The translations under genes and the position numbers were made by a program. The notes under the pieces were generated by a model, which saw nothing but the letters and a program-made list of their open reading frames with translations, was not told where the DNA came from and ran no database searches. A stretch of 33,892 bases of DNA from Bacteroidota bacterium (GTDB lineage: Bacteria; Bacteroidota; Bacteroidia; Bacteroidales; JAAUTT01): positions 1 through 33,892 of the forward strand of contig JAJYAG010000062.1 of NCBI GenBank assembly GCA_021779665.1, given 5' to 3'. Positions 25,249 to 33,271 of this stretch are shown one piece after another; position 1 is the stretch's first letter, and each line of letters begins with the position of its first letter.

Positions 25249-27096
25249 ATGAAAAAATATATTAAACTATTAGCATTTATTTTTTTGATTTTAATAATAA
25301 ATGCCTGCAAGGAGGATTTCCTGGAAAGAGCTCCGGATGATCAGATAAACGAAAGCACTTTATTTACAAAGTGGGATAAAGTAAACGACTATGCCAATCG
25401 TGCATATTGGGATTTAAGAGCATACAGAGACCGCGGTATTGTAACACTTAGCCACTTTTCATTATCGGGAATTACGGATGAATGCAAGGGCACCAAAGTT
25501 CAGAACGGAATTCCCGATTTATTCAACTCCGGTAGCTTTGGTCCATCCACCGGCATGGTTAAATATGGCGCAGAAGGCATATATTGGGGCGATGTTTACG
25601 CATCTGTAAGGCTTTGTAATAAATTTCTTGAAGGAGTTGAAAAATATAAATCACCCGACAATCCACTCGATCCAGGTGATCTTCAAAAAAGGGTTGCTGA
25701 AATTCATTTTATGAGAGCTTATTTTCATTTTCTGATCTTCAGGTTTTATGGCGATATCGTTTATCTCGACAGAGTCCCGGGTATAACCGAAAGCTTTCAG
25801 CGTATGTCGTGGACCGAAGCACTTCCTAAGTTTATGGCCGATCTGGACTATGCTATCGAAAACCTTCCGGTTCGTCATAAACAGATCGATTTTGGCCGTG
25901 TTGAGAAGGGAACTGCCATGGCTCTCAAAGCAATTCTGCTATATATTAATGCAAGCCCAATGTATAATGGTGGTAAATTACCTGGCAACGACACAAGAGT
26001 AGGAAAAGAAACTTATAGCACGTATAATAAAGAAAAATGGAAACTTGCCGCTGATGCAGCTAAAGCTCTTATGGACCTGAAAGACGAAGCTGGAGCTCCT
26101 CGTTATACTCTGTATACCGGACAAGGTTCTGCATGGCAGGCCGAAAGCGGAAATAAAGTGTATGCAAGACTTAAACAACTTTATATCGATTTCGAATCCA
26201 TCAAAAATGAGTATATATTCATCCTTGCACGCAATAAACCTGAGGCATGGCAGCGCGATCATCTGCCTCCTTCGAAAACAGGGGCATCGCGACTTCAACC
26301 TTTACAGGAACAGGTTGACGAATACGAATTTATTGGCAATGATGGTTATGGATATCCCATTTACGACCCTCAAGCCGCCGCAAAAGGATACGATGACAAG
26401 AATCCCTATGTAAATCGCGATCCAAGGTTATACTCCGATGTAATGTATCATGGATGCACTTATCAAAACTCGGTTATAAATACCGAAACAGGCAACGATA
26501 AAATTGGTGCTAATAATGCTACTTCAACCGGTTATTATTTACGAAAATTTTACCACGAAGACTGGAAGGTAAGTGGTAGCTGGTCGCTTCACTTTCCCAT
26601 TATCCGTCTGCCCGAAATTCAGCTTATTTATTGCGAAGCTATGAACAGGTATTATGGCCCAAGCGCCGATATTAATACGGTTTTAAATAATCTTCGCTCG
26701 CGTTCCTTTATGGCTCCTGTACCTCCGGGGTTGAACGAAGAAGAACTTCATAAGTACATACAACGCGAAAGAAGAGTTGAACTTTTCTACGAAAACAAAC
26801 GATATTTCTATTCCCGCTGGAACCTCGAACCGACTTCTGAAACAGAGCTTGCCAGGGAACAGGAATGGAATACTTCAGCCAACCCATCGTTACCTTATCC
26901 AAGAACGCAAAAAGTGGTACATGGCATGAAACCTGTAATTGATCCAACCGGAAAAATTTCAGTTGGCTCAACCAAATACCGGATGGAACGATTTAAGTTG
27001 GAAGACAGAGTTTTTACCGACAAAAATTATTTTTGGCCCTTAACTACCACAGATCTCGCAAATGATCCAGGTTTAATTCAGAATCCCAACTGGTAA
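25249..27096 (+). CDS. SusD/RagB family nutrient-binding lipoprotein (second copy)
   Basis: The 615-residue protein has a lipoprotein signal (MKKYIKLLAFIFLILIINAC, lipidated Cys20), the SusD N-terminus KEDFLERAPDDQINESTLFTKWDKVNDYANRAYWDLR, TPR-like helices (AEIHFMRAYFHFLIFRFYGDIVYLDR) and the C-terminal block QRERRVELFYENKRYFYSRW. It should form the surface lid of the preceding SusC. It is the last gene of the rightward module and ends in a strong terminator. It is only distantly related to the SusD at 11454-13166, so the two PULs probably handle different ligands. Confidence 0.96.
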   Translation: MKKYIKLLAFIFLILIINACKEDFLERAPDDQINESTLFTKWDKVNDYANRAYWDLRAYRDRGIVTLSHFSLSGITDECKGTKVQNGIPDLFNSGSFGPSTGMVKYGAEGIYWGDVYASVRLCNKFLEGVEKYKSPDNPLDPGDLQKRVAEIHFMRAYFHFLIFRFYGDIVYLDRVPGITESFQRMSWTEALPKFMADLDYAIENLPVRHKQIDFGRVEKGTAMALKAILLYINASPMYNGGKLPGNDTRVGKETYSTYNKEKWKLAADAAKALMDLKDEAGAPRYTLYTGQGSAWQAESGNKVYARLKQLYIDFESIKNEYIFILARNKPEAWQRDHLPPSKTGASRLQPLQEQVDEYEFIGNDGYGYPIYDPQAAAKGYDDKNPYVNRDPRLYSDVMYHGCTYQNSVINTETGNDKIGANNATSTGYYLRKFYHEDWKVSGSWSLHFPIIRLPEIQLIYCEAMNRYYGPSADINTVLNNLRSRSFMAPVPPGLNEEELHKYIQRERRVELFYENKRYFYSRWNLEPTSETELAREQEWNTSANPSLPYPRTQKVVHGMKPVIDPTGKISVGSTKYRMERFKLEDRVFTDKNYFWPLTTTDLANDPGLIQNPNW

Positions 27097-27103
27097 TCCA
27101 GTT

Positions 27104-27139
27104 AAAGCGGCTCTATCGAAAGATTCAGCCGCTTTTTTT
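27104..27139 (+). terminator. Rho-independent terminator closing PUL 2
   Basis: AAAGCGGCT (27104-27112) pairs with AGCCGCTTT (27127-27135), and the loop contains a further ATC-GAAA-GAT mini-stem. Seven U follow on the plus strand. It lies 7 bp after the susD stop, between convergent genes. On the minus strand only UUU follows, so it would be a weak terminator for the kinase gene. Confidence 0.88.
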
Positions 27140-27152
27140 GACCGCGGTCAAA
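27137..27152. repeat. 16-bp perfect palindrome after the terminator
   Basis: TTTGACCGCGGTCAAA is a perfect inverted repeat in the 77-bp gap between convergent genes. It overlaps the U-tract of the terminator. It could be a protein-binding site or part of the transcript end structure for the kinase gene on the minus strand. Confidence 0.6.
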
Positions 27153-27173
27153 TGACTTTACGTCGAAAGGATA

Positions 27174-29378
27174 TTACAACAACAAGTGTTTGTTCAGCAT
27201 CTTTAATAATGCAGCTTGTTTTGTTGGTTTGCTGATATAGTCAATACAACCGGCTTCCAAAGCTCTTTGCTTTTCATCTAATGAGGCATACGCAGTTTGT
27301 GCTATTATTTTCAACTGCGGTTTGTGCCGTCTTATTTGCTGTGTGGCTTCATAACCATTTATATCGGGCAAACGAATGTCCATTAAAACTAAATCAACCG
27401 GGTGAGATACAGAAAAATCAATGGCTTGTCTGCCATTTTCGGCCAGCATAACATTAAATCCTTTGCCCGACAATGCAGTCTGAATATACAGGGCATTATA
27501 CGAATCATCCTCCACAATGAGAATGGTTTTTCCATTAAATTTTTCGCCGTTCAGATTTTCAGAAGTTACCCGATGGGGCAAAAGCGACCGATCCGATATA
27601 AAAGGGAATTTAATGGAAAAGGTACTGCCTTTTCCTGGCTCGGATTCAAGAGATATTTCACCTCCTAACAAACCTGTCAGGGCCTTTACTATTGGCAAGC
27701 CTAATCCTGTTCCCCCCATATTCAATTTATTGCTATGCTGTAACTGGGTGAAACGTTCGAAAACGAATTGCTGCTTATCTGCAGGTATTCCCAAACCGGT
27801 GTCGGAAACGTAAAAAACGATATTCTGTTCATCATCAAATTTACAACCTCCTTCTATCCAGCCTTCATTGGTAAACTTAAAAGCGTTGGTGATAAGGTTA
27901 ATAAATATTTGCTTCAACTTTACTTTATCGGTAATTATTTTACTTTCTGACAGGTTACAAGGGGCTTTTATACTAAACTTTATATGCTGCTTATTCACGC
28001 GCTTCTGGTACTCGTTAAAGAATGCGGTAAGCTCGGCAAATAAATCGACAAGGTCGCATTGTTCTTTATTGACTGACAATTGTCCGGATTCTATTTTGGC
28101 AATATCGAGGATATCGTTTATAATGTCAAGTAAATCGTTGCATCGCTGGTTAATGATTTCTGTAAATTGTTTGAGCTTCTCGTGGTCGTTGGCATTTTCA
28201 AACAGTAAATCGGAAAAACCCATGATTGCATTCATGGGGGTGCGTATCTCGTGACTCATGTTTTGAAGGAATGCTGTTTTAAGGCGGTCATTTTCTTCGG
28301 CTTTTTCCTTGGCCTTAATTAATTCATTCTTTGACTTTATACGCTCGGTAATGTCGGAAAAGCTGACCAGACTTGCCCATACTTTCCCGGACTGATCGGT
28401 AACAGGAGTCCCATATATTTCTACATTTACAAGTATTCCGTCAGGCTGTTCAATAACCATATCATCAACATATCTGGTATTGCCCATCATTCCCTGGATT
28501 ATTGGCATTTCTTCGGGAGGATATGGAGTTAAAGTACCGGCTTTAAAAGCCTTATAAACTTCACCCAGGTTATCCATTGAGGCATCGGGCAATATACCCC
28601 TACCCAGAATTTCTTTTGCTGCTTTATTTGCCAGAATAGGCTTTCCGCTTGGAGCTTCAACCATAAAAACGCCTTGGGTAAGATTATCCAACAGAATGGA
28701 TACCATTTCGTTTTGCTTCAACAATGATGCTTCGCTTTTTTCGGCTTTTTCCTTTGCTGCTCTCAACTCTGCTTCAAGAATTTTATGAGGTGTTATATCG
28801 CGCGCTGCGGCAAATATTTTATCGCCCGACGGATACGACTTCCATTCGATCCATTTATAAGAACCATCCTTGCAACGGTAGCGATTTGTGAAACCATTCA
28901 CTGCAATCTGTTTATCAAGTTGAGCCATTGCCTGAAGCGTGGAACTTATATCCTCAGGATGAATAAACTCCAGAAACTGCCTGCCTTCAAGGTCTCTTAA
29001 TGAATAACCAAGAGTATTTTCCCATTCTTTGTTCAACCGAATAAAATACCCCCCGACATTTGCAATGCATAATAAATCTACCGCGCACGTAAAGAAACTC
29101 TCAATTTCCTGACTTTGCTCTTTAATCTTCCGTTCGTTTTCTTCGGCCTTAGCTTTAGCTATTTGTAATTCCTCATTTATTTGTATGAGTTCCTCATTTA
29201 TCTGCTGGTATTCTTCATTTTGTGCTTCAATTTCATCTTTTTGTTCTTTCAGAAGAAATTCGGTCTGCTTCCGTTCCGCAATTTCAATATCATATGCTGC
29301 TTTTAAAGAATCGTATTTCTTGAGCAATTCTTTATAAGCATTAACGAGTCGTTCGTTGGATTCCCCTTGAAAGTCCAT
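27174..29378 (-). CDS. Soluble hybrid histidine kinase with PAS domains and receiver
   Basis: The 734-residue protein has no membrane segment or signal peptide. An N-terminal coiled coil (about 10-95) leads to a PAS domain with PAC motif (about 95-205), a second PAS (about 222-345), then HisKA with phospho-acceptor His376 (MSHEIRTPMNAIMGF). HATPase_c follows (N-box NLITNAFKF at 494-502, SDTGLGIP, GGTGLGLPIVK). A C-terminal receiver (617-734) has acidic pocket E623/D624, phospho-acceptor Asp667 (LVLMDIRLPD) and Lys717. There is no HPt or DNA-binding domain, so phosphate must pass to another protein. It likely senses an intracellular or redox signal. It is convergent with PUL 2, and no partner regulator lies beside it. 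Confidence 0.94.
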   Translation of the reverse strand: MDFQGESNERLVNAYKELLKKYDSLKAAYDIEIAERKQTEFLLKEQKDEIEAQNEEYQQINEELIQINEELQIAKAKAEENERKIKEQSQEIESFFTCAVDLLCIANVGGYFIRLNKEWENTLGYSLRDLEGRQFLEFIHPEDISSTLQAMAQLDKQIAVNGFTNRYRCKDGSYKWIEWKSYPSGDKIFAAARDITPHKILEAELRAAKEKAEKSEASLLKQNEMVSILLDNLTQGVFMVEAPSGKPILANKAAKEILGRGILPDASMDNLGEVYKAFKAGTLTPYPPEEMPIIQGMMGNTRYVDDMVIEQPDGILVNVEIYGTPVTDQSGKVWASLVSFSDITERIKSKNELIKAKEKAEENDRLKTAFLQNMSHEIRTPMNAIMGFSDLLFENANDHEKLKQFTEIINQRCNDLLDIINDILDIAKIESGQLSVNKEQCDLVDLFAELTAFFNEYQKRVNKQHIKFSIKAPCNLSESKIITDKVKLKQIFINLITNAFKFTNEGWIEGGCKFDDEQNIVFYVSDTGLGIPADKQQFVFERFTQLQHSNKLNMGGTGLGLPIVKALTGLLGGEISLESEPGKGSTFSIKFPFISDRSLLPHRVTSENLNGEKFNGKTILIVEDDSYNALYIQTALSGKGFNVMLAENGRQAIDFSVSHPVDLVLMDIRLPDINGYEATQQIRRHKPQLKIIAQTAYASLDEKQRALEAGCIDYISKPTKQAALLKMLNKHLLL

Positions 29379-29501
29379 GTTTTAGCAATTAGCAGTTCCC
29401 TATAAAGTTATAATAAATTGAAATATCTCACTCAAATTGCCGGGAATTATCCATAAAACAGGTTGGTTTCTATCTCTTCAGTTTAGCAACCTCACTCCTA
29501 T

Positions 29502-30080
29502 CTATTTTAGCGCGCTTTTATTTATTCTTTCATTAATCAACTTTTGAGCTGCTTTTACATACTCAACCTGATACATGCTCTTATTCTCTACAATGTCCTT
29601 CAACTTTGAATCCTTCGCTTCCTTTAGTTCATTGTAATGTTTTTCGGCAACCAGTTTTTGTCGTTGAGCAACAAGATTTGGATCCTCAGAGAATAAATCC
29701 GTCAGCAAATTCATGAAATCGGAGCGATTAACAATAAGCAAAAAAATCAAAAGAATTGAACTTAAGGGTTGAATCCCAAAAGAAAGAGTTTTGTTGTCAA
29801 AAGCAGGCCAGGATAAGCTAAAGAAAAAGGTCACTGTGGAATGGGTAAATTGAATTGCATTAATTGAACCAATTACCAATAAAATTCCGAGAATTGACCT
29901 GATTCTCTTAATCTTAAAAAATCGCAGCACACTAATCACAATCAACAAGCTGTATCCAATATAATTTTGAACCCCTACCTGATACGAATATAGAATCGCG
30001 GAAATCACCGAATAAATGGAAACTATCCACAAAATAAACATAAGAATCAAATCACTGTACTTTCGTACCATGAAAACCAA
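29502..30080 (-). CDS. Small membrane protein of unknown function
   Basis: The 192-residue protein has four or five hydrophobic helices in its first ~120 residues (about 9-32, 38-54, 62-78, 82-93 and 103-118), then a charged, probably helical tail of about 65 residues (LVAQRQKLVAEKHYNELKEA). An in-frame ATG at 30071 would shorten it by three residues. I recognise no family. The tail is basic/acidic mixed and could bind a partner or DNA. It is a single gene, 123 bp from the kinase gene and 70 bp from the next gene on the same strand. No promoter consensus was found in those gaps. Confidence 0.75.
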   Translation of the reverse strand: MVFMVRKYSDLILMFILWIVSIYSVISAILYSYQVGVQNYIGYSLLIVISVLRFFKIKRIRSILGILLVIGSINAIQFTHSTVTFFFSLSWPAFDNKTLSFGIQPLSSILLIFLLIVNRSDFMNLLTDLFSEDPNLVAQRQKLVAEKHYNELKEAKDSKLKDIVENKSMYQVEYVKAAQKLINERINKSALK

Positions 30081-30150
30081 TATTTATGTTTATAACTATA
30101 AAAGCCGGGGTGTGCCGACCACCTGAACTATTTTTCAGTGCATGAAAAAT

Positions 30151-30774
30151 TTATTTAAATCGATAAATCAATGCTAATGTAGCATTCTGAGAATTCAAAG
30201 CTGCTCTAAAAGTATGCGTTATTAATCCACCGTTGGAATTACCGGAGTTATCCTGGTAAGAATATAAAAACTGAGGCATAATCTCAGCTCCCAGATAAAA
30301 ATTCTGATGAATTTTCATAATAGCTCCCAAATCAATACCAATCCCCGGTGATATAAAATAGCTCTTGTTTACACGTAAAGGTTCAGCAATATTAGGGTTT
30401 TCAGTTCTTAACTTATTCCAACCACCCGACATAATCAGATTTAATCCATAAGAAAATTCGAAAAATTCTGCGATAACTTTGCGCTTTTCTAACCCGGATG
30501 TAATACTAAATCCGGAACTGTTATTTTTTGTAGGGTATGAAGTTACCACTTGTGGTTTATCGGAATGGTAGTCATTATAAACATAGGCTAAACCCAGTCG
30601 CAGAAATGCTTTTCTAAATACCTTAACTTTATACTGCAATCCATAGTTTCCGGAAGTTAAAGATGTTGTGGTTATTAAAAACTCCTTGGTTCTTTTTGCC
30701 GAATCACAACTTACCTGGGCATGAACATTCATTGTCAATATTAAGAATGCTAAAATTAAAAAAGGTTTTGCCAT
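30151..30774 (-). CDS. Secreted outer-membrane beta-barrel-like protein
   Basis: The 207-residue protein has a signal peptide (MAKPFLILAFLILTMNVHAQ) followed by alternating hydrophobic strands typical of small 8-stranded outer-membrane barrels (VKVFRKAFLRLGLAYVYND, ISPGIGIDLGAIMKIHQNFYLGAEIMP) and a C-terminal strand ending in F/K (ATLALIYRFK). The exact family is not clear and its function is unknown. Next to it on the same strand is another, dissimilar barrel-like protein. The two are separated by 132 bp, so they may be separate transcripts. Confidence 0.78.
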   Translation of the reverse strand: MAKPFLILAFLILTMNVHAQVSCDSAKRTKEFLITTTSLTSGNYGLQYKVKVFRKAFLRLGLAYVYNDYHSDKPQVVTSYPTKNNSSGFSITSGLEKRKVIAEFFEFSYGLNLIMSGGWNKLRTENPNIAEPLRVNKSYFISPGIGIDLGAIMKIHQNFYLGAEIMPQFLYSYQDNSGNSNGGLITHTFRAALNSQNATLALIYRFK

Positions 30775-30906
30775 AGCGCTGTTTTTGTTTATAATCAGTA
30801 GTTTCCTTTCGCTGGTTATTTTCTTCGCATGCCGTTAACAATTCGCAACCGGGCAGGCAACGACATTTACACACTTCGTACGATGAGGTAAAATTTATAC
30901 ACTTTT

Positions 30907-31551
30907 TTATAGTTTATATCCTATCGTAAAATTTAAAGTCACTGTTTTGTCATTCACTTTACCTCCAAGATTTCCAGTCTGTGCCGGCCAATCTGCCACT
31001 TTATAAAAATCCAGGTAATAATCTGCGCGAAGACCAATTTGAACTTTTGATAAATCGTATTTTATACCACCACCCAAAATCAAACCAATGTTATACTTTT
31101 TTAATGCATCAATTTCCTTTAAACTTTCAAAAACATTACTGTAACTGATCAGGTAATCAAATCGGGGTCCAACACTCATAAATGGTAAAACTTTATCCTT
31201 AATCGGATATTGAATGTCAAAAGTCGAATTTACTGTAATGTAATCCAACGTTGCCTTTTCAGTTTTTTTGTCAATAAGCTCGCCTGTTTCAGTAACATAT
31301 GTAACCTTTTCCTTACCGCCTTTTCTTACAACTCCTAAATTACTTGAAAGATTAAAAAACTTATTTTCAAGATACTCAATTCCGGCAAACACTGAATACC
31401 CTATCAAAGTCTCTTTGTATGGAGCTAAATTCATATTACCAATTTCCCAATCAAGTTTTGAAATAGTTGTCCCGGTCTGAATTTTAACCGTTTGTCCCGA
31501 AGCAAGACTTGACAGGAGTAATCCAAATACTAATAATTTAAATTGTTTCAT
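30907..31551 (-). CDS. Secreted outer-membrane beta-barrel protein (PorT-like, OMP_b-brl_2 type)
   Basis: The 214-residue protein has a signal peptide (MKQFKLLVFGLLLSSLASGQ). Strands such as LIGYSVFAGIEYLENKFFNLSSNLGVVRKGGKE, LPFMSVGPRFDYLIS, YNIGLILGGGIKYDL and the closing strand TVTLNFTIGYKL resemble the PorT/opacity-like small barrels common in Bacteroidota. Function is unknown, and many such genes are strain-variable. No promoter consensus was seen in the upstream gap, which instead holds two stem-loops. Confidence 0.8.
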   Translation of the reverse strand: MKQFKLLVFGLLLSSLASGQTVKIQTGTTISKLDWEIGNMNLAPYKETLIGYSVFAGIEYLENKFFNLSSNLGVVRKGGKEKVTYVTETGELIDKKTEKATLDYITVNSTFDIQYPIKDKVLPFMSVGPRFDYLISYSNVFESLKEIDALKKYNIGLILGGGIKYDLSKVQIGLRADYYLDFYKVADWPAQTGNLGGKVNDKTVTLNFTIGYKL

Positions 31552-31594
31552 GATATTTATTGGTTTTTGTTATTATTGGTGTCATATTTTGTCG

Positions 31595-31677
31595 GGGTTC
31601 CGATAGCTAGTGGAATCGGAGCAATTCATTAACCCATGTTACGACGCTAATTTAGTGCAATTACTTTACATTTAGCG
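31595..31677. other. Two stem-loops in the gap between the barrel gene and the toxin gene
   Basis: The first joins GGGTT (31595-31599) to AACCC (31631-31635), with an inner CCGAT/ATCGG stem (31600-31604/31615-31619). The second joins CGCTAA (31645-31650) to TTAGCG (31672-31677). Neither is followed by a convincing U-tract. They may be transcript ends or remnants of a recombination site. No clear attC R-boxes were found here. Confidence 0.4.
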
Positions 31678-31716
31678 ATTCAGCCCCAATAAAATATATG
31701 CACCTTTAGGCGTTGG

Positions 31717-32139
31717 TTATTTCTTTTTAATACTTTTCAAATATTCTTCAGCCGTCATTATCGGTATATTGGAACCTTTAAAATCCTTACCATTTCTAGT
31801 GATCAATATATTGCTATCTGATGATATTGCGCTAAAATATTGAAGTGAATCCTCAAAATCAGAGAAATCAGAATTGAGTCCTTTTTCAATTATTTGTTCA
31901 GTTAAATCACAAATTTCAGATATAATCTTAAATTTTCGTAATTTTTCTTTCGCAATTTCTTTATTCTCAAACTTTGTAAGAAAATAACCAACTGTCGAGT
32001 AAGACGATGCAGAAACAACTAAAGTAATGTGACCTTTATCCGCAAGCGTAGCAATCTTGGCAATGGAATCATAAAAAGGAACTCTCTCCCCAAGAAAATC
32101 AAACACGATATTGGTATCGAGAAACAGTCGGGGTTTCAT
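31717..32139 (-). CDS. PIN-domain toxin (VapC-type, PIN_3-like)
   Basis: The 140-residue protein has PIN acidic residues Asp8 (LFLDTNIVFDFLGERVPFY), a mid-protein acidic cluster (SDFEDSLQY; Asp97) and Asp119 within ITRNGKDF. These are the usual metal ligands of PIN ribonucleases. PIN toxins cut RNA and stop translation until bound by the antitoxin. The start ATG overlaps the stop of the upstream antitoxin gene by 4 bp (ATGA), so the two are translationally coupled. Target RNA is unknown. Confidence 0.92.
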   Translation of the reverse strand: MKPRLFLDTNIVFDFLGERVPFYDSIAKIATLADKGHITLVVSASSYSTVGYFLTKFENKEIAKEKLRKFKIISEICDLTEQIIEKGLNSDFSDFEDSLQYFSAISSDSNILITRNGKDFKGSNIPIMTAEEYLKSIKKK

Positions 32140-32393
32140 CTATGCTTTTCAATTAGATAATCGGTATAATCCTTTTTATAATCCAAATCTGATGGAAGGT
32201 TTACACCAGTTGACATACTCTTTACAAATGGAGAAATCTTAATTTCTTCGCTATCATCAGAATTATCATGAATCACAAGAGACTTTAGATATGATTCTAT
32301 TAGTCTGGATAAGCTCTTTTTATGTGACGATGCATAGTCTTTGGCTTTATCTATCACATATTTATCAAGTTTGATTGTCAATTTAGCATCCAT
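32136..32393 (-). CDS. Ribbon-helix-helix-type antitoxin (VapB-like, DUF6364-like)
   Basis: The frame is open to 32444, but the ATG at 32393 begins the recognisable protein MDAKLTIKLDKYVIDKAKDYA. The longer N-terminus would overlap the promoter/operator, so 85 residues is preferred. The first ~45 residues fit a ribbon-helix-helix DNA-binding fold (strand LTIKLD, helices VIDKAKDYASSHKKS and LSRLIESYLKSL). The C-terminal ~40 residues are polar and probably wrap the PIN toxin. It overlaps the toxin gene by 4 bp. Antitoxins of this type repress their own operon, and a 10-bp inverted repeat sits at the promoter. Confidence 0.9.
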   Translation of the reverse strand: MDAKLTIKLDKYVIDKAKDYASSHKKSLSRLIESYLKSLVIHDNSDDSEEIKISPFVKSMSTGVNLPSDLDYKKDYTDYLIEKHR

Positions 32394-32403
32394 ATCTATC
32401 AAT

Positions 32404-32445
32404 TTAATACGTACAAAAATAATAAACAAATACGTATTAATCAAA
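32404..32445 (-). promoter_or_regulatory. Toxin-antitoxin promoter with overlapping operator
   Basis: On the minus strand TTTG (32442-32445) and TATTTTTG (32414-32421) are 20 nt apart, a full Bacteroidota promoter. TTAATACGTA (32404-32413) and TACGTATTAA (32431-32440) form a perfect 10-bp inverted repeat. One arm lies in the spacer and the other just past the -7 box. Each arm contains the palindrome TACGTA. This fits cooperative binding of the antitoxin and autorepression. The leader would be about 15 nt. Confidence 0.7.
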
Positions 32446-32471
32446 AGGTAGAGAGATTTTCTTTAACTTAC

Positions 32472-32535
32472 ACCTAACGGTTCGCAATATGGCCTGAAAG
32501 GGATTGAGTGCTGCGTCCATATCCCACGGTTAAGA
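32472..32535 (-). repeat. attC-like imperfect palindrome
   Basis: Read on the plus strand, ACCTAAC (32472-32478) matches the attC box RYYYAAC. GTTAAGA (32529-32535) matches GTTRRRY at six of seven positions. Between them ATATGG (32487-32492) and CCATAT (32517-32522) form a perfect inner stem. Unpaired segments separate inner and outer stems, and the variable tip is 24 nt. Total length of 64 bp fits attC sites. On the minus strand it follows the 202-residue gene and precedes the toxin-antitoxin operon, as a cassette end would. There is no integrase in the window. Confidence 0.4.
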
Positions 32536-32605
32536 AAGCAAATGAGGGAGATGAACTTTGCAAATTACTGAAACCCATTCTAGCTAAATTGCATATTACC
32601 ACCAG

Positions 32606-33214
32606 TTATTTTTTTAATTCATTTATCAATTCATTTGTATCAATTATCGATTGCTCAAATAGTCTCAATGGTTGTCTGACTTTAGGATATTCATCTATAA
32701 ATTCTAAATCATCAACTTGCATCAAACTAAATGTGGTCATAATAGTTCTAAATTTATCAATATCCCCACCCCAGAATTTTATATATTTCGAGTCGGATAC
32801 AAATATCTCTGTTAATGATTGTTTATCATGATAAATAATGCCCCATTCAAGAAATGGATCTTTTGTCAACTCAGTTTTGAATTTTCTAAGTTTTTCAATC
32901 AAATCAATTTTTTGGATATAATCACAATAATTTGGCTCAGAATCAGAATCGCCGATTATCAATGCTGACAAATCAGGCAAAAGATCTGTCAGCGCAATTA
33001 TTAAATCCCAAAGTCCTGAATTGTTTATATTAATTTCGGAATAAAATTTAAACGGGATTTGCTTGTGCTCTTCATTATCCGCTTCTTTGAATTTAAATGT
33101 GTATCCTTCTACAATCTTTGCATTATCAAATTTTTGTAATCTCTCAAATGCTGATGAATTCTTAGGAATTTCATCAAATCGCGCCGATCTTATAGTCTTT
33201 GGTAATTCAATCAT
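32606..33214 (-). CDS. Hypothetical protein (202 residues)
   Basis: The frame is open to 33334, but its first 40 codons run through the intron domains V and VI and the splice junction. The ATG at 33214 (MIELPKTIRSARFDEIPKNS) is therefore the sensible start. The protein is acidic and soluble-looking, with no signal peptide or membrane helix, and has repeated WDLIIALTDLLPDL and EWGIIYHDKQ-type alpha/beta segments. I do not recognise the family, and immunity-like or phage-defence proteins of this size are possible. It is flanked by an attC-like element downstream and a group II intron upstream, and A+T content is higher than in the PUL genes. This suggests an acquired cassette. Confidence 0.8.
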   Translation of the reverse strand: MIELPKTIRSARFDEIPKNSSAFERLQKFDNAKIVEGYTFKFKEADNEEHKQIPFKFYSEININNSGLWDLIIALTDLLPDLSALIIGDSDSEPNYCDYIQKIDLIEKLRKFKTELTKDPFLEWGIIYHDKQSLTEIFVSDSKYIKFWGGDIDKFRTIMTTFSLMQVDDLEFIDEYPKVRQPLRLFEQSIIDTNELINELKK

Positions 33215-33271
33215 ACTATTATAAAATCTTGTTGTAGTAATTTGCGTAATTGCTGGTAACGTTTCGCAATC

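Noticed and set aside
29463-29500. Terminator after the small membrane protein gene
   Set aside because: AGGTTG/CAACCT can form a 6-bp stem, but the loop is over 20 nt and the U-tract is poor.
30830-30870. attC site at the left TTGCGAA..GTTA copy
   Set aside because: The right-arm motif is present, but no complementary left arm occurs within about 100 bp.
31552-31716. A second attC site after the toxin gene
   Set aside because: TAACCAACGCC after the toxin stop looked like an attC left arm, but no GTTRRRY partner with a matching inner stem was found, so only stem-loops are reported.
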